IMG/VR virus record: IMGVR_UViG_3300014913_000011 | Coordinates: 1-64,000 of that record | Source of the DNA: a virus | Length of the DNA: 64,000 nt | Reading direction: 5' to 3' (one strand) | Shown here: piece after piece, positions 43,439 to 51,501 of the stretch | How the letters are laid out: the number at the start of each line of letters is the position of its first letter | Numbering within the stretch: the first letter of the stretch is position 1 | Notes under the pieces: model-generated | Database searches by the model: none | What the model saw: only the letters and a program-made list of their open reading frames with translations | Told to the model about the DNA's origin: nothing | Position numbers and translations under genes: made by a program

Positions 43439-44308
43439 TTATCTACCTACTATATTCCAAGACTTTCCATTAAACACTAGTCTAACAAATCCGTAATTTT
43501 CCCTTATGAATATTTTAGACTGTCCATCTACTGTTTCCTGCTTACCTTCAGGTAATTTAAACCCTTCTATAACTATGGATGCAAAATAACTACTTCCACT
43601 TCCATCCTTAATTACTAACTCGTGTCCTTTCTCACCCTTTGGGAGCTTAACTCCAAATAGGGCACTAGAAGAGTTGTTTACTATTACATTTCTATCTGAT
43701 CTAACTACTACTGCAGGTGCAGAATTTATGACTCTAATTGATGGTCTCTCAATACAATCCTCTGTCTTTAGGGCCTTACCATTTACTGTTAAGGCTCCTT
43801 TTACCTCTAAGTGACCAATTATCTCTTGTTTCTCTTTTTTTCTAAGTACAGCAAGTTCAGTCTTTAGAAAGCTATCTAATTCTTCTCTGGCTACTCGACC
43901 TTCTAATCCCTTCTTAGTTGCGAATTCAGCTAACTTATTAGGATTAACTATCTTAGCCAATTGCTCTTCGGTAACTAGTTTTTCTAATTCCCGCCTACTT
44001 GCTAGATCTTTTAATTCACACTTTGTCGCTAACTGCCCTAAACCTAAACTATCTATTACTGCTCTTAGATACTCTTTAGATATTAAATCTGTCAAGTTTT
44101 TCTTTAAGGCGAAGCCATTTAGGTCTACAGTTAAATTTGCAGCGTTTAATTCTTCCTTAGTTGCATACTTAGCCAGTTCTTCTCTTTTAGCTAAAGGTGC
44201 TAAGTCTGCCTTTTTAGCAAATCCACCTAATTCCTTTCTAGTTACCGCATCAGGATCTGCCTGTGCTGCGGGCTGTGAAGGTATTGTTTTCTTCTTATAG
44301 TCTATCAT
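43439..44308 (-). CDS. Fibre-type protein with helical repeats
   Basis: 289 residues, ATG with GGGAG. The N-terminal 150 residues are repeats of a 12-14-residue unit such as LAPLAKREELAKYATKEEL, LKDLASRRELEKLVTEEQL and LAEFATKKGLEGRVAREEL, predicting a coiled trimeric shaft. The C-terminal 90 residues (VKLPKGEKGHELVIKDGSGS ... YGFVRLVFNGKSWNIVGR) match the beta-helical tip domain found at ends of phage fibres. It precedes the endolysin, unlike the other fibre genes, and might be a head or tail fibre. Confidence 0.6.
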   Translation of the reverse strand: MIDYKKKTIPSQPAAQADPDAVTRKELGGFAKKADLAPLAKREELAKYATKEELNAANLTVDLNGFALKKNLTDLISKEYLRAVIDSLGLGQLATKCELKDLASRRELEKLVTEEQLAKIVNPNKLAEFATKKGLEGRVAREELDSFLKTELAVLRKKEKQEIIGHLEVKGALTVNGKALKTEDCIERPSIRVINSAPAVVVRSDRNVIVNNSSSALFGVKLPKGEKGHELVIKDGSGSSYFASIVIEGFKLPEGKQETVDGQSKIFIRENYGFVRLVFNGKSWNIVGR

Positions 44309-44321
44309 TGTTTTATACTCC

Positions 44322-44978
44322 CTACTTATTTAAATACTCTTTTATACCAAAGAAGATTGCATCTGCTATCTCCTCATGCTTATCTGTCAGGAACTTTACC
44401 TGATCAGGGTGATTAATAAACTCACACTCTACTAAACAACATGCCTGTACTAAGTGTTTTCTTAGCACATAAAACTTACTACCATTCTTTATTCCACGAT
44501 CTTTATGCTTAGGAAAATCAAGTATTAAGTTATTTTGTATACATGCAGCTAACTTTTTTGATTCAGGTCTGGATTTATTGAAGAAAGTTTCTATACCTTG
44601 GGCTGGTGTTCCATCATTTGAATTTGCATGAATAGAAATGAAGATATTAGGATTTTCTTTTTTAATAATTGCTACCTTGTCTCTTAAATGTGATAAAGTA
44701 TTATTATCAATCCTAGTCATAACTACCTTATAACCAGCCTCATCTAATTTATATGCTAGTTGTTCTGAAATATCAAGTACGGTATCTCTTTCGTACACCA
44801 GCTCACCTTCTAGCTTTCCTACTGCTCCTGGATCCCTTTTTCCGTTCCTACCCCCGTGTCCAGGATCAATCACTATCTTTATATTTGAATGACTTTTAGT
44901 ATTCTTGGATACTTCAGTAACTGACTGCCTTTTAAAGATCAAAAATATATTCTTTATTAAGTCTAGAAAAGTGTTCAT
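44322..44978 (-). CDS. N-acetylmuramoyl-L-alanine amidase endolysin (Amidase_3)
   Basis: 218 residues, ATG with GAGGAT. The zinc amidase motifs are present in order: IDPGHGG (37-43), EGELVYERDTVL (zinc Glu), ISIHANSNDG (catalytic zone His) and LVECEFINHP (general-base Glu). It cleaves the amide bond linking peptide to glycan in peptidoglycan. A short N-terminal hydrophobic stretch (MNTFLDLIKNIFLIFK) lies ahead of the catalytic domain and could be a signal-arrest or membrane-attachment segment. No cell-wall binding repeat follows. It is the endolysin; the holin and spanin candidates are 25 kb away. Confidence 0.88.
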   Translation of the reverse strand: MNTFLDLIKNIFLIFKRQSVTEVSKNTKSHSNIKIVIDPGHGGRNGKRDPGAVGKLEGELVYERDTVLDISEQLAYKLDEAGYKVVMTRIDNNTLSHLRDKVAIIKKENPNIFISIHANSNDGTPAQGIETFFNKSRPESKKLAACIQNNLILDFPKHKDRGIKNGSKFYVLRKHLVQACCLVECEFINHPDQVKFLTDKHEEIADAIFFGIKEYLNK

Positions 44979-44980
44979 AG

Positions 44981-46060
44981 TTATTCATCCTCTGCAGCTA
45001 AGGCTATAAATGCTCCCTCAGCAACTGCCTCCAATGGCCTTCTCGCATGACAAACTTCTTTAACTTTAAAAGGTAATTTACTTTCTATTTTTTCAAACTC
45101 TTCCTTAAAAACCTCTAGAAAGTCTCCAGCTAAGGAGGTACCTCCAGATACTACAATTTTAACTGGCTCTAAAAACCTAGGCTTAGATTCTAACGAATCA
45201 ATTTTATTAACTATACTTTCTACCATATACTTAATTAAAGCTTTGTAATAGGAAGAGATAGCTATTTCAGCCATTTCATTTCCTGGATTCTTAATACTAA
45301 TTCCACTCTCTTTAGTGTAAGTCATTAAACTGGGAGTAATATCACTTGCTTTTGGGTCCTTAGGATCATATCCTAAACTTGTCGCAGCGGAGTAATCTAC
45401 ATAGTCGCCTCCTTTACTTACTGAGAAGGTGGTAATAACTTCAGCCATGTTAGTTATACATACGTTTGTCATGCCTGACCCACAACTTATTGCTATTCCA
45501 GTGTAGTCCTCTTCTTCTAATTCACAGAATACAATTGCTTGAGCTTCATTTATAGCCTTTCCTATAAAACCTAAATCTGCTAGTACTCTTTCGATTACAT
45601 TCTTATGATACTCAATATCAAATGGAGCGTCCTCAGGTGAAGCTGGTACACTATATACTACTAACTCGTTTGGTACAACAGGTTCTCCTAGTAACTCTTT
45701 TAATAATATTTTGAAGAGTGGAAGTGCCTGAGCCTCTCTCGGAGAAATTACACCTTTATGCATTGGCCTTCTTACAGTCATTTGTTTCTCTATAGCTACA
45801 TTTAAAGAATCATTTCCTAAGATATGGAGTTTCTTATCTTCTTGGATATAACTTACACCTGATTTATCTAAACCTTTTTTCATCATTTTAAAAACTAAGT
45901 CACCTCTAGGTTGAAGTTCTAGAAAGGAATCCCTTACTGATTTTGTCTCTACATCCCCAGATTCTAACATTCTACTCTCCACTAGGAAACCTGTCCCAAC
46001 GTCTAGCCCTCTCCCTGGTAAATACTTTTTAGCTTCCATAGGTTTATTTTCCTTTTCCAT
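44981..46060 (-). CDS. Actin-like ATPase (MreB/ParM/Alp type)
   Basis: 359 residues from the ATG at 46060; SD AAGGAG. Actin-fold nucleotide motifs are visible: phosphate-1 GLDVGTG (about 18-24), connect-1-like VYSVPASPED, phosphate-2 IAISCGSGMTNVCI and adenosine motif IVVSGGTSLAG. It would polymerise in an ATP-dependent way. Phage-borne actins (Alp family) have been linked to DNA or virion positioning in the cell. It overlaps the nuclease gene upstream by 17 nt and precedes the amidase gene. Hsp70-like ATPase is less likely given the length. Confidence 0.78.
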   Translation of the reverse strand: MEKENKPMEAKKYLPGRGLDVGTGFLVESRMLESGDVETKSVRDSFLELQPRGDLVFKMMKKGLDKSGVSYIQEDKKLHILGNDSLNVAIEKQMTVRRPMHKGVISPREAQALPLFKILLKELLGEPVVPNELVVYSVPASPEDAPFDIEYHKNVIERVLADLGFIGKAINEAQAIVFCELEEEDYTGIAISCGSGMTNVCITNMAEVITTFSVSKGGDYVDYSAATSLGYDPKDPKASDITPSLMTYTKESGISIKNPGNEMAEIAISSYYKALIKYMVESIVNKIDSLESKPRFLEPVKIVVSGGTSLAGDFLEVFKEEFEKIESKLPFKVKEVCHARRPLEAVAEGAFIALAAEDE

Positions 46061-46454
46061 CTTCAATAAGTCTCCTTTTCCTGTAAACTAAGTTACCCTT
46101 GTTTATTTCTGATATCGCCTTTAATATAGTATTTTTTACACTTTTGGCATTGTCTTTTAACTCACAGCTACAAAATCTAAGTATACTTAAGTTATATCTT
46201 TTATGGTATGCAATACAAGCTATGTCTTTCTTTATCCTAAGTAGCTGTCTATCTGTAGGTTTTTTTTGAATCTTACATTTAAAACAGTATGAATGAAAGT
46301 AATTTCCATCTGCTTGAATACTTAATTTATAACTTGGAAGGTAAGCATCAACATTATAAGTTCCAAGTCTATATTCCCTAACATAAGGTATACCCTCATC
46401 AGCTAAGATGTCTAACAGAATTTTCTCTATATCAGTAAGTTTTCTATTGGTCAT
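46044..46454 (-). CDS. Vsr/DUF559-like PD-(D/E)xK nuclease
   Basis: 136 residues, no strong SD. The core GTYNVDAYLPSYKLSIQADG, then NYFHS matches the Vsr/DUF559 fold ('VDfylP.yklaIEvDG..H'), with Gln where the usual catalytic Glu stands; the downstream DRQLLRIKKDIACIAYHKRY matches the following helix. A CFKC pair sits near His. In phages such nucleases are often site-specific nicking or homing enzymes. It overlaps both neighbours. The Gln substitution leaves its activity in doubt. Confidence 0.65.
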   Translation of the reverse strand: MTNRKLTDIEKILLDILADEGIPYVREYRLGTYNVDAYLPSYKLSIQADGNYFHSYCFKCKIQKKPTDRQLLRIKKDIACIAYHKRYNLSILRFCSCELKDNAKSVKNTILKAISEINKGNLVYRKRRLIEDGKGK

Positions 46455-47049
46455 TTTTTAATGCCTTCAGCCTTTTAATCCTATCCTTAATATCTGAAGA
46501 TCCTTTCTTAGACTCAATCTTAATCTTAGGCTTCAGATTACTCACCCTAGTTTCGTCTATTGGATTGACAAACACTCCATCAGACTTATTATTAATATTA
46601 TCAATTGGATATGACTCTTGTGTGTCCTTATTTATTACTACAGTGGTATTCTTAGATTTTAACTCTTTAACCTCTTCTTTCATACTCCTTAATTCATTCA
46701 GAATTTCTAGATTTAAATCCTGAGATTGTTTTGACTGTTCAGATACTATATCTTTGATGCCTCTTAAATCTGAGTTACTTCTATGTATATTAATCTCCTG
46801 AATCTGGACATTTTTTAAATCTATATCCAACTTATTCTTAACCCTATCTAATAGTAATTGAACTGACATGGGTTTCTGTCTTACTGAATATGTTTTAAGT
46901 AATTGATTTTTCAGTGTATTTAATATTTGTATGTAGTCAGCTTCTAATACATATCCACCTAAAACAGCACTCTGAAACTCTGTAAGTGGGCCTGAATCGA
47001 TTCCTAATTGTTGAATTTGTTGAACTAACTTATTTAAGTCTATACGCAT
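46444..47049 (-). CDS. Hypothetical coiled-coil protein
   Basis: 201 residues, mostly helical (QILNTLKNQLLKTYSVRQKP) with a coiled coil (105-140) and a Lys-rich end. There is no SD. The motif TATACTATAT at 47057-47066 lies 7 nt before the ATG, which predicts a leaderless message. Function unknown. Confidence 0.5.
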   Translation of the reverse strand: MRIDLNKLVQQIQQLGIDSGPLTEFQSAVLGGYVLEADYIQILNTLKNQLLKTYSVRQKPMSVQLLLDRVKNKLDIDLKNVQIQEINIHRSNSDLRGIKDIVSEQSKQSQDLNLEILNELRSMKEEVKELKSKNTTVVINKDTQESYPIDNINNKSDGVFVNPIDETRVSNLKPKIKIESKKGSSDIKDRIKRLKALKNDQ

Positions 47050-47056
47050 ATACAGT

Positions 47057-47066
47057 ATATAGTATA
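47057..47066 (-). promoter_or_regulatory. Late-type promoter motif (TATACTATAT), 7 nt before the ATG
   Basis: An exact TATACTATAT on the minus strand. The 7-nt gap to the ATG and the missing SD suggest that transcription starts at the initiation codon. Confidence 0.5.
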
Positions 47067-47120
47067 CTAAGAAAAAAATACTTATATGTTAGGTAGTTAA
47101 CAAATAGATTATAGTGCTAC

Positions 47121-47342
47121 TTAATCTGGTGAGTCTAATAGTTCTTCAGGGTCTTCTAGCTCGTATATTAAATCACCAAAAAACACAATAGCTTCTTCTT
47201 TTGATGTAAAATAATACCAACCTTCTATCGGATAGGTATAGGAGCTGTGGTCAGCTATTGCTAAAGTATATGAACTACTTTTTACCTCATTTGGAGCAAT
47301 ATACAACTGCCCTTCTATTACTTTAAAGAATGCCTGTATCAT
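47121..47342 (-). CDS. Hypothetical small protein
   Basis: 73 residues from the ATG at 47342, selected because AAAGGG lies 8 nt upstream; an in-frame start 30 nt earlier lacks an SD. Aromatic and acidic (IEGWYYFTSKEEAIVFFGDL, ELEDPEELLDSPD). Transcribed from the promoter motif at 47466-47475, giving a leader of about 120 nt. No family is recognised. Confidence 0.55.
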   Translation of the reverse strand: MIQAFFKVIEGQLYIAPNEVKSSSYTLAIADHSSYTYPIEGWYYFTSKEEAIVFFGDLIYELEDPEELLDSPD

Positions 47343-47465
47343 GAGATTTCCCTTTATAAAACTACAGTCCAAGTCTATTACAAATGTTATAACAGTTTCT
47401 ATAAGTATAACTACCTATAGGTAATGATGTACAATTAATTAGGCAACTATAGTAAATCACTTTAA

Positions 47466-47475
47466 ATATAGTACA
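47466..47475 (-). promoter_or_regulatory. Late-type promoter motif (TGTACTATAT)
   Basis: An exact copy on the minus strand in a 198-nt gap without genes. Apart from this motif I see only AT-rich sequence and a TTTACTATAG variant nearby. Confidence 0.5.
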
Positions 47476-47540
47476 ATTGTCTAATTTTCAATATAACTGA
47501 ATAATTAAACTAAAATCTCTATAGTTGCATTAAATATAAT

Positions 47541-47888
47541 TTAGTACCTAAACAACTTAACTGGCTTATCTAATTTTGTCATAGCACTTAGCATGGATCT
47601 ACTTCCAGGACTTTTTCCATCCCAAAACAATAGTAACATGTCTCCATAGTCTGCCATTGATTTATTTCTAATAGGTCCAGCTGACGTTCCGTATGTTTTC
47701 CAGTCCGGTTCAAAATTTGTTATCTGTATTTTACTTAAATTTGCCCAACATTCTCCTAAACTATCAGCTCCCTTAGCTGCTCCTGATACTATCTCTGATA
47801 TTTTGATCTCCTTTGATATGTCATTTAACGCTGCAAATAATAACCTAGCATCATCAAAATCTCGTCCACCTGCTACAATAACTTTCAT
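47541..47888 (-). CDS. SLOG-domain protein of the DUF2493/YspA family
   Basis: 115 residues, ATG with AGGTG. Motifs in order are VAGGRDF (4-10), IVSGAAKGADSLGECWA, FEPDWKTYG..AGPIRNKSM and LLLFWDGKSPGSRSML, which identify the SLOG DUF2493 family. SLOG domains bind nucleotide-derived ligands such as ADP-ribose, and some act in phage-host conflict signalling; the ligand of this one is unknown. It overlaps neither neighbour and lies in a cluster of small genes next to replication genes. Confidence 0.82.
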   Translation of the reverse strand: MKVIVAGGRDFDDARLLFAALNDISKEIKISEIVSGAAKGADSLGECWANLSKIQITNFEPDWKTYGTSAGPIRNKSMADYGDMLLLFWDGKSPGSRSMLSAMTKLDKPVKLFRY

Positions 47889-47891
47889 ATA

Positions 47892-48077
47892 CTAACACCT
47901 GTATTCTATAAAATACCCGCACTTATTACATGTACACCTATAGTATTTAAGATTTGGGAATTTGATTTTGTTTTCTTCACCTAGTAATCTGGGCCTGTAT
48001 GGTTCTTCTATCTCTTCCGAATATAGGTCTTTGCTTTTACATTTATCGCAATAATAATTTTTCAGGTCTATACTCAT
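47892..48077 (-). CDS. Small zinc-ribbon protein
   Basis: 61 residues, ATG with AGAG. CDKC (10-13) and CNKCG (50-54), plus nearby Cys48 and Cys61, are consistent with a zinc ribbon; the middle is charged. Overlaps the delta-like gene by 4 nt, suggesting expression with the clamp-loader genes. Function unknown. Confidence 0.6.
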   Translation of the reverse strand: MSIDLKNYYCDKCKSKDLYSEEIEEPYRPRLLGEENKIKFPNLKYYRCTCNKCGYFIEYRC

Positions 48078-48946
48078 AGTCTTCTCTCTTGTATAAAGTA
48101 TATTAATTTAGTTAAACGCAGAAAAGAATTATCGGAATCTAAAAAATTAGAAAAAACTTTGTCGATGTAGTCAGTTATATCTAATAAATTTTGGAAACCA
48201 TATCTATTAGCTACAGCTCTATCTTGAGATATGAAATACCCATTCCTGTCCCAGTGTATTTTTGCCTGGTCTAAGCTACCTAATGATAGGGCTATGTAAG
48301 AGTTTAATCGCTTTATTAGTGTAGCCCTTAGTACTTGTATCGGTACAGTCTCTATTTTCTTTGCAAATAAATAACAATCTTCTCTGCCTTCAAATAGGGA
48401 TGTTATGAAATCCAATACATCAAAATTTGCTTTATAAATAGATACAGATCCCAAAGCCTCTTCTTCGGACATTACTTCTAAAGCTGTACTGAATCTTCTC
48501 AGTTCATTATGTACACTCTGTTTATTATCGGATGAAACCATTGTAAAAAAATCTAGGTGTTTAACCGATATATTAAATTCCTTAAATAATTTCTTTAAGA
48601 ACGCCTTTTTAGACTTCTTTACAGATAAATCTACACATTCCTCAAGATTTGATAACCTTTTTAATCTTTTATAGAGCTTCTTTCGTTTATCTAATTTCCC
48701 TACTACCCAAATAACTTCAGTCTGAAAAGGTGCTTCTAGTATTGATAATAATTTAACTGCATCAAACTTATCTACCCCAACAAAACCTGTAACTCCTGAG
48801 GTGTTAAGTAAGTTAGGCTGATGCATTAAGACAAATTGCTCAAAAGACAAATCTGAGCAGTACTGTAATTTAATATTTTCAAAGTCATTCCTTACTTCAA
48901 ACAATGAACTATCCAATGACTCAGATATAAAAACTTTTTTAAGCAT
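48074..48946 (-). CDS. Clamp-loader delta-like subunit (HolA-like)
   Basis: 290 residues directly after and overlapping the clamp-loader ATPase gene by 8 nt. It has the HolA plan without Walker motifs: an alpha/beta N-terminus, the VVGKLDKRKKLYKRL segment before the adapter region, a mid-domain helix bundle and a C-terminal collar-like helical domain (DITDYIDKVFSNFLDSDNSF). Delta subunits open the sliding clamp. Similarity is only by pattern and by the partner gene, so confidence is moderate. Confidence 0.6.
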   Translation of the reverse strand: MLKKVFISESLDSSLFEVRNDFENIKLQYCSDLSFEQFVLMHQPNLLNTSGVTGFVGVDKFDAVKLLSILEAPFQTEVIWVVGKLDKRKKLYKRLKRLSNLEECVDLSVKKSKKAFLKKLFKEFNISVKHLDFFTMVSSDNKQSVHNELRRFSTALEVMSEEEALGSVSIYKANFDVLDFITSLFEGREDCYLFAKKIETVPIQVLRATLIKRLNSYIALSLGSLDQAKIHWDRNGYFISQDRAVANRYGFQNLLDITDYIDKVFSNFLDSDNSFLRLTKLIYFIQERRL

Positions 48947-50012
48947 CCTTCCACAACCTAGCTAATTCCACTGGTATCATGTCCACTACTGCAGACTTGT
49001 TACTAGTTTTTTTAAGTTTAAGTTCTATATCTAAGGATTTTTCCCAAAGTTTGTGAACCCTGTTTCCTATGAAAGCTTGAAAGGCTTTATCACTCATATT
49101 ACATTCCGGGAACTTGGCCCATATTTTTCCGAGTAAATCGTCAATGTTACTCTTTAGTTCGGGAACTAAGTCTTTAGCTGCAAACCCAAGTCTTAAATCT
49201 GCAGTAAACTGTTGCAACCTATGAATACCTTGTACTGGATCTACAATTTCTGGACTAAATACCTTAGATTGTTTTCTCATTTCGAAAAAGTCTTGAAATA
49301 AATATGCGTACATGAGGCTTGATAAGTTCTTTGAACTTACTACTCCTAAAGTCTTTGTGATGTCTAATTCAGTTTCGTCATTTGCATGTAAGGTTAAAAT
49401 CTTCTGGAGAGCCACGATAGCCCCCCGCATAGATCCTTCTCCAGATTCTACAGCCAAATCAATTAAAGCTTGAGGTAGTTTCTTTTTCTCTAATTTTAGT
49501 ATCTCTTTTAACCTAATATCAATTATACTATTAGGTATTCGGTTAAATCTATGTAATTCACATCTTGACTGAACAGTGCTAGGTATCTTCTCTTTCTCAG
49601 TAGTAATGAAGATGAACCTAACTCCTGGTGGAGGTTCCTCTATGGTTTTTAAAAGTGAGTCAAATCCAGCTGCACTGATTCTATGGGCTTCATCAAAAAT
49701 GTAAGTTTTACAATCACCTTCTATCGGATGATGTACTATCTCCAGTTTTAATGCACGAATATTATCTATTTTACCGTCACTAGCAGAATCCTTCTCAATT
49801 GTTCCGCAGGGATGTTCATTTAACACTTTACCTATAATCCTACCTAAGGTCGTTTTCCCTGTTCCTGGAGGTCCATACAGTAAGATACTCTTAGGAAGTA
49901 CATTTTCCTTTAAATATTGCTTTATTACTTTAGTGACACTTTCTTGGCCTGAAATATCTCCTAAATTGTCTGGGCGATATTTAAGATCTAAATCCAACTC
50001 AAATTCTGACAT
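48939..50012 (-). CDS. Clamp-loader ATPase (DnaX/RFC-small-like)
   Basis: 357 residues, ATG with GGAG. The order of motifs is that of AAA+ clamp loaders: KYRPDNLGDISGQESV at the N-terminus, Walker A YGPPGTGKTT (46-55), Walker B YIFDEAH, sensor 1 FITTEKEKIP and the SRC arginine finger (TVQSRCELHRF). Unlike bacterial DnaX, the four-cysteine zinc module is absent, making it more like RFC small subunits or phage clamp loaders. Together with the delta-like gene it would load a sliding clamp onto DNA for replication. The clamp and polymerase are outside the window. Confidence 0.9.
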   Translation of the reverse strand: MSEFELDLDLKYRPDNLGDISGQESVTKVIKQYLKENVLPKSILLYGPPGTGKTTLGRIIGKVLNEHPCGTIEKDSASDGKIDNIRALKLEIVHHPIEGDCKTYIFDEAHRISAAGFDSLLKTIEEPPPGVRFIFITTEKEKIPSTVQSRCELHRFNRIPNSIIDIRLKEILKLEKKKLPQALIDLAVESGEGSMRGAIVALQKILTLHANDETELDITKTLGVVSSKNLSSLMYAYLFQDFFEMRKQSKVFSPEIVDPVQGIHRLQQFTADLRLGFAAKDLVPELKSNIDDLLGKIWAKFPECNMSDKAFQAFIGNRVHKLWEKSLDIELKLKKTSNKSAVVDMIPVELARLWKDA

Positions 50013-50074
50013 GCTAGCTCCAATTAGTAAAACTAAAGTTAGTATACCTGAATTCTAAAGTTAAATCAACTTGA

Positions 50075-50602
50075 CTATTGCAATAATTTTATATTTCGGA
50101 ACTTTGTTAGAATACTTTCTGGCTTAATATCTAAGGAGATAACTGCATGTCCGTCTCCAGTAGATTTCTCATGTATGACAGCTTTCTGTCCGGGATTAAT
50201 TGCCTTTAGAGCCATATATTCCTCATCTGGATCAAAAAATAATTTTAATCCAATAGTGGTATCTTTTGAACCATTTTTTTCTTCAGTAATATCTAGTACT
50301 TGTCTCTTTTTTAAGTAAAATGCATCTGAAATTTGAGTCGAATAAAGATCTAGTTCTTTCTCCCAAGTACTTATTCCCAAATCTTCTTGAAGTGCTTTAG
50401 CTATTCCCACACTTAGGAACAATCTTCCAATAACTAAATAGAGTGGCCTTAATCCTCTTTCTTCGGATGTTCTAATTAATTCATCAAGATCTGAAATAAT
50501 TTCAGATTCTAACTCTTTTGAACCTAATAATTTTAAACTGGGCTGGAATTCCTCTAATTCATTTGAAACTGCAATTTCTACTTTACAAGCATCTTCTTTC
50601 AT
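50075..50602 (-). CDS. Hypothetical protein near the clamp-loader genes
   Basis: 175 residues. Helical N-terminal half (SEIISDLDELIRTSEERGLRP), then a mixed region with DPDEEYMALKAINPGQKAVI and a Lys/Ile-rich end. It overlaps a zinc-ribbon gene that ends at 50603 (adjacent). No signature is recognised. SD weak, so coupling with the zinc-ribbon gene is likely. Confidence 0.5.
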   Translation of the reverse strand: MKEDACKVEIAVSNELEEFQPSLKLLGSKELESEIISDLDELIRTSEERGLRPLYLVIGRLFLSVGIAKALQEDLGISTWEKELDLYSTQISDAFYLKKRQVLDITEEKNGSKDTTIGLKLFFDPDEEYMALKAINPGQKAVIHEKSTGDGHAVISLDIKPESILTKFRNIKLLQ

Positions 50603-50836
50603 TTATTCAGACTCTAGCCTATCAGGGATTTTGCCTTCTTCTACAAATCTTGTATATGTTTCTGGTGAAATTTTCCAACTCTTGGTTATCTTATCAAGGC
50701 ACCAGACACCTTCGCAGGTGTTGCATACAAACCACTTTCGTGTACCATCATATGTTAACAACGTACTTTTATACTCTGGATGAGTACTAGGTAAAAGGTC
50801 TAAGTCATTATCGCAATATGGACATTTTAACTCCAT
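50603..50836 (-). CDS. Small zinc-ribbon protein
   Basis: 77 residues, ATG with AGGT. CPYC (5-8) and CNTCEGVWC (38-46) form a ribbon of the kind found in small transcription-factor-like phage proteins. The acidic C-terminus (EEGKIPDRLESE) is soluble. It is the first gene of a mini-operon with the 175-residue gene. Confidence 0.6.
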   Translation of the reverse strand: MELKCPYCDNDLDLLPSTHPEYKSTLLTYDGTRKWFVCNTCEGVWCLDKITKSWKISPETYTRFVEEGKIPDRLESE

Positions 50837-50852
50837 TAGTTGTTACCTACCT

Positions 50853-50881
50853 TAAAAGTACCCTCTAATTAAAGAGGGTAC
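50853..50881 (-). terminator. Rho-independent terminator
   Basis: A perfect 9-bp stem (GTACCCTCT with AGAGGGTAC), 6-nt loop, then TTTT on the minus strand. It follows the 80-residue gene ending at 50893. Confidence 0.75.
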
Positions 50882-50892
50882 CTATCATATTC

Positions 50893-51135
50893 TTAGCTGT
50901 ATACTGCACTTGATATATAAGCACCAGCGACAACAATTTTCATCTTACTCTCAGTTGAATCAAAGACCGTACTTCCCTCAGGAAGCTTAGCTGGATCTGG
51001 AAGATCTGCAGTAGCTGCTACTAGAATTAACCCCGTAGCCTTACTTTGTATTCCACCTTCAGCTTGTACAACGCCTTTAATCTTTCTTACAGTTGATTCA
51101 GGTCTAACACCTTTGTAATCTTGATTACCTGCCAT
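50893..51135 (-). CDS. Small protein of unknown function
   Basis: 80 residues, ATG with AGGAG. It begins MAGNQDYKGVRPESTVRKIK and is Gly/Ala/Val-rich with a charged middle. It has its own promoter motif (51220-51229) and own terminator, like the other short proteins at 42086 and 60921. A small beta-type structural or regulatory protein is possible. No family is known to me. Confidence 0.55.
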   Translation of the reverse strand: MAGNQDYKGVRPESTVRKIKGVVQAEGGIQSKATGLILVAATADLPDPAKLPEGSTVFDSTESKMKIVVAGAYISSAVYS

Positions 51136-51219
51136 AATTATGTACTCCTAAAATTTTCTATATATAGAATCACTTCTTACACTGCATTTACAGTTTCAGA
51201 AGTTCAATATTCAGTATTC

Positions 51220-51229
51220 ATATAGTACA
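51220..51229 (-). promoter_or_regulatory. Late-type promoter motif (TGTACTATAT)
   Basis: An exact copy on the minus strand, 84 nt upstream of the ATG at 51135, overlapping the end of no gene but lying just below the stop at 51238. Confidence 0.55.
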
Positions 51230-51237
51230 CAAATGTT

Positions 51238-51498
51238 TTATTTGGGACGTTTTGATAATTCGTGATTTACTGCATCTTTAACTTGTTTAGTTAATTCAAG
51301 TAGTTGCTCTTCTGAGAGTTGTGAGAGGAACTCGATTCTATCTCGTATAATAAGCATAGTGCCAGCTTCCACTTGGTTACCTTCAGCATCTAATACCAGA
51401 TACTTACTATCTGCCCATTGAACTATAAACCCATTCGTATAGTCCTTATCATATTTTGGACATCTTTGTACAATAGTTGTTGTTTTAGTTTCTTTCAT
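51238..51498 (-). CDS. Hypothetical small protein
   Basis: 86 residues; SD not evident. Mixed alpha/beta, with Tyr/Asp-rich part (YDKDYTNGFIVQWADSKYLV) and helical C-terminus with Gln/Leu/Lys (LSEEQLLELTKQVKDAVNHE). It follows directly after the gene ending at 51502. Function unknown. Confidence 0.5.
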   Translation of the reverse strand: MKETKTTTIVQRCPKYDKDYTNGFIVQWADSKYLVLDAEGNQVEAGTMLIIRDRIEFLSQLSEEQLLELTKQVKDAVNHELSKRPK

Positions 51499-51501
51499 AT
51501 T

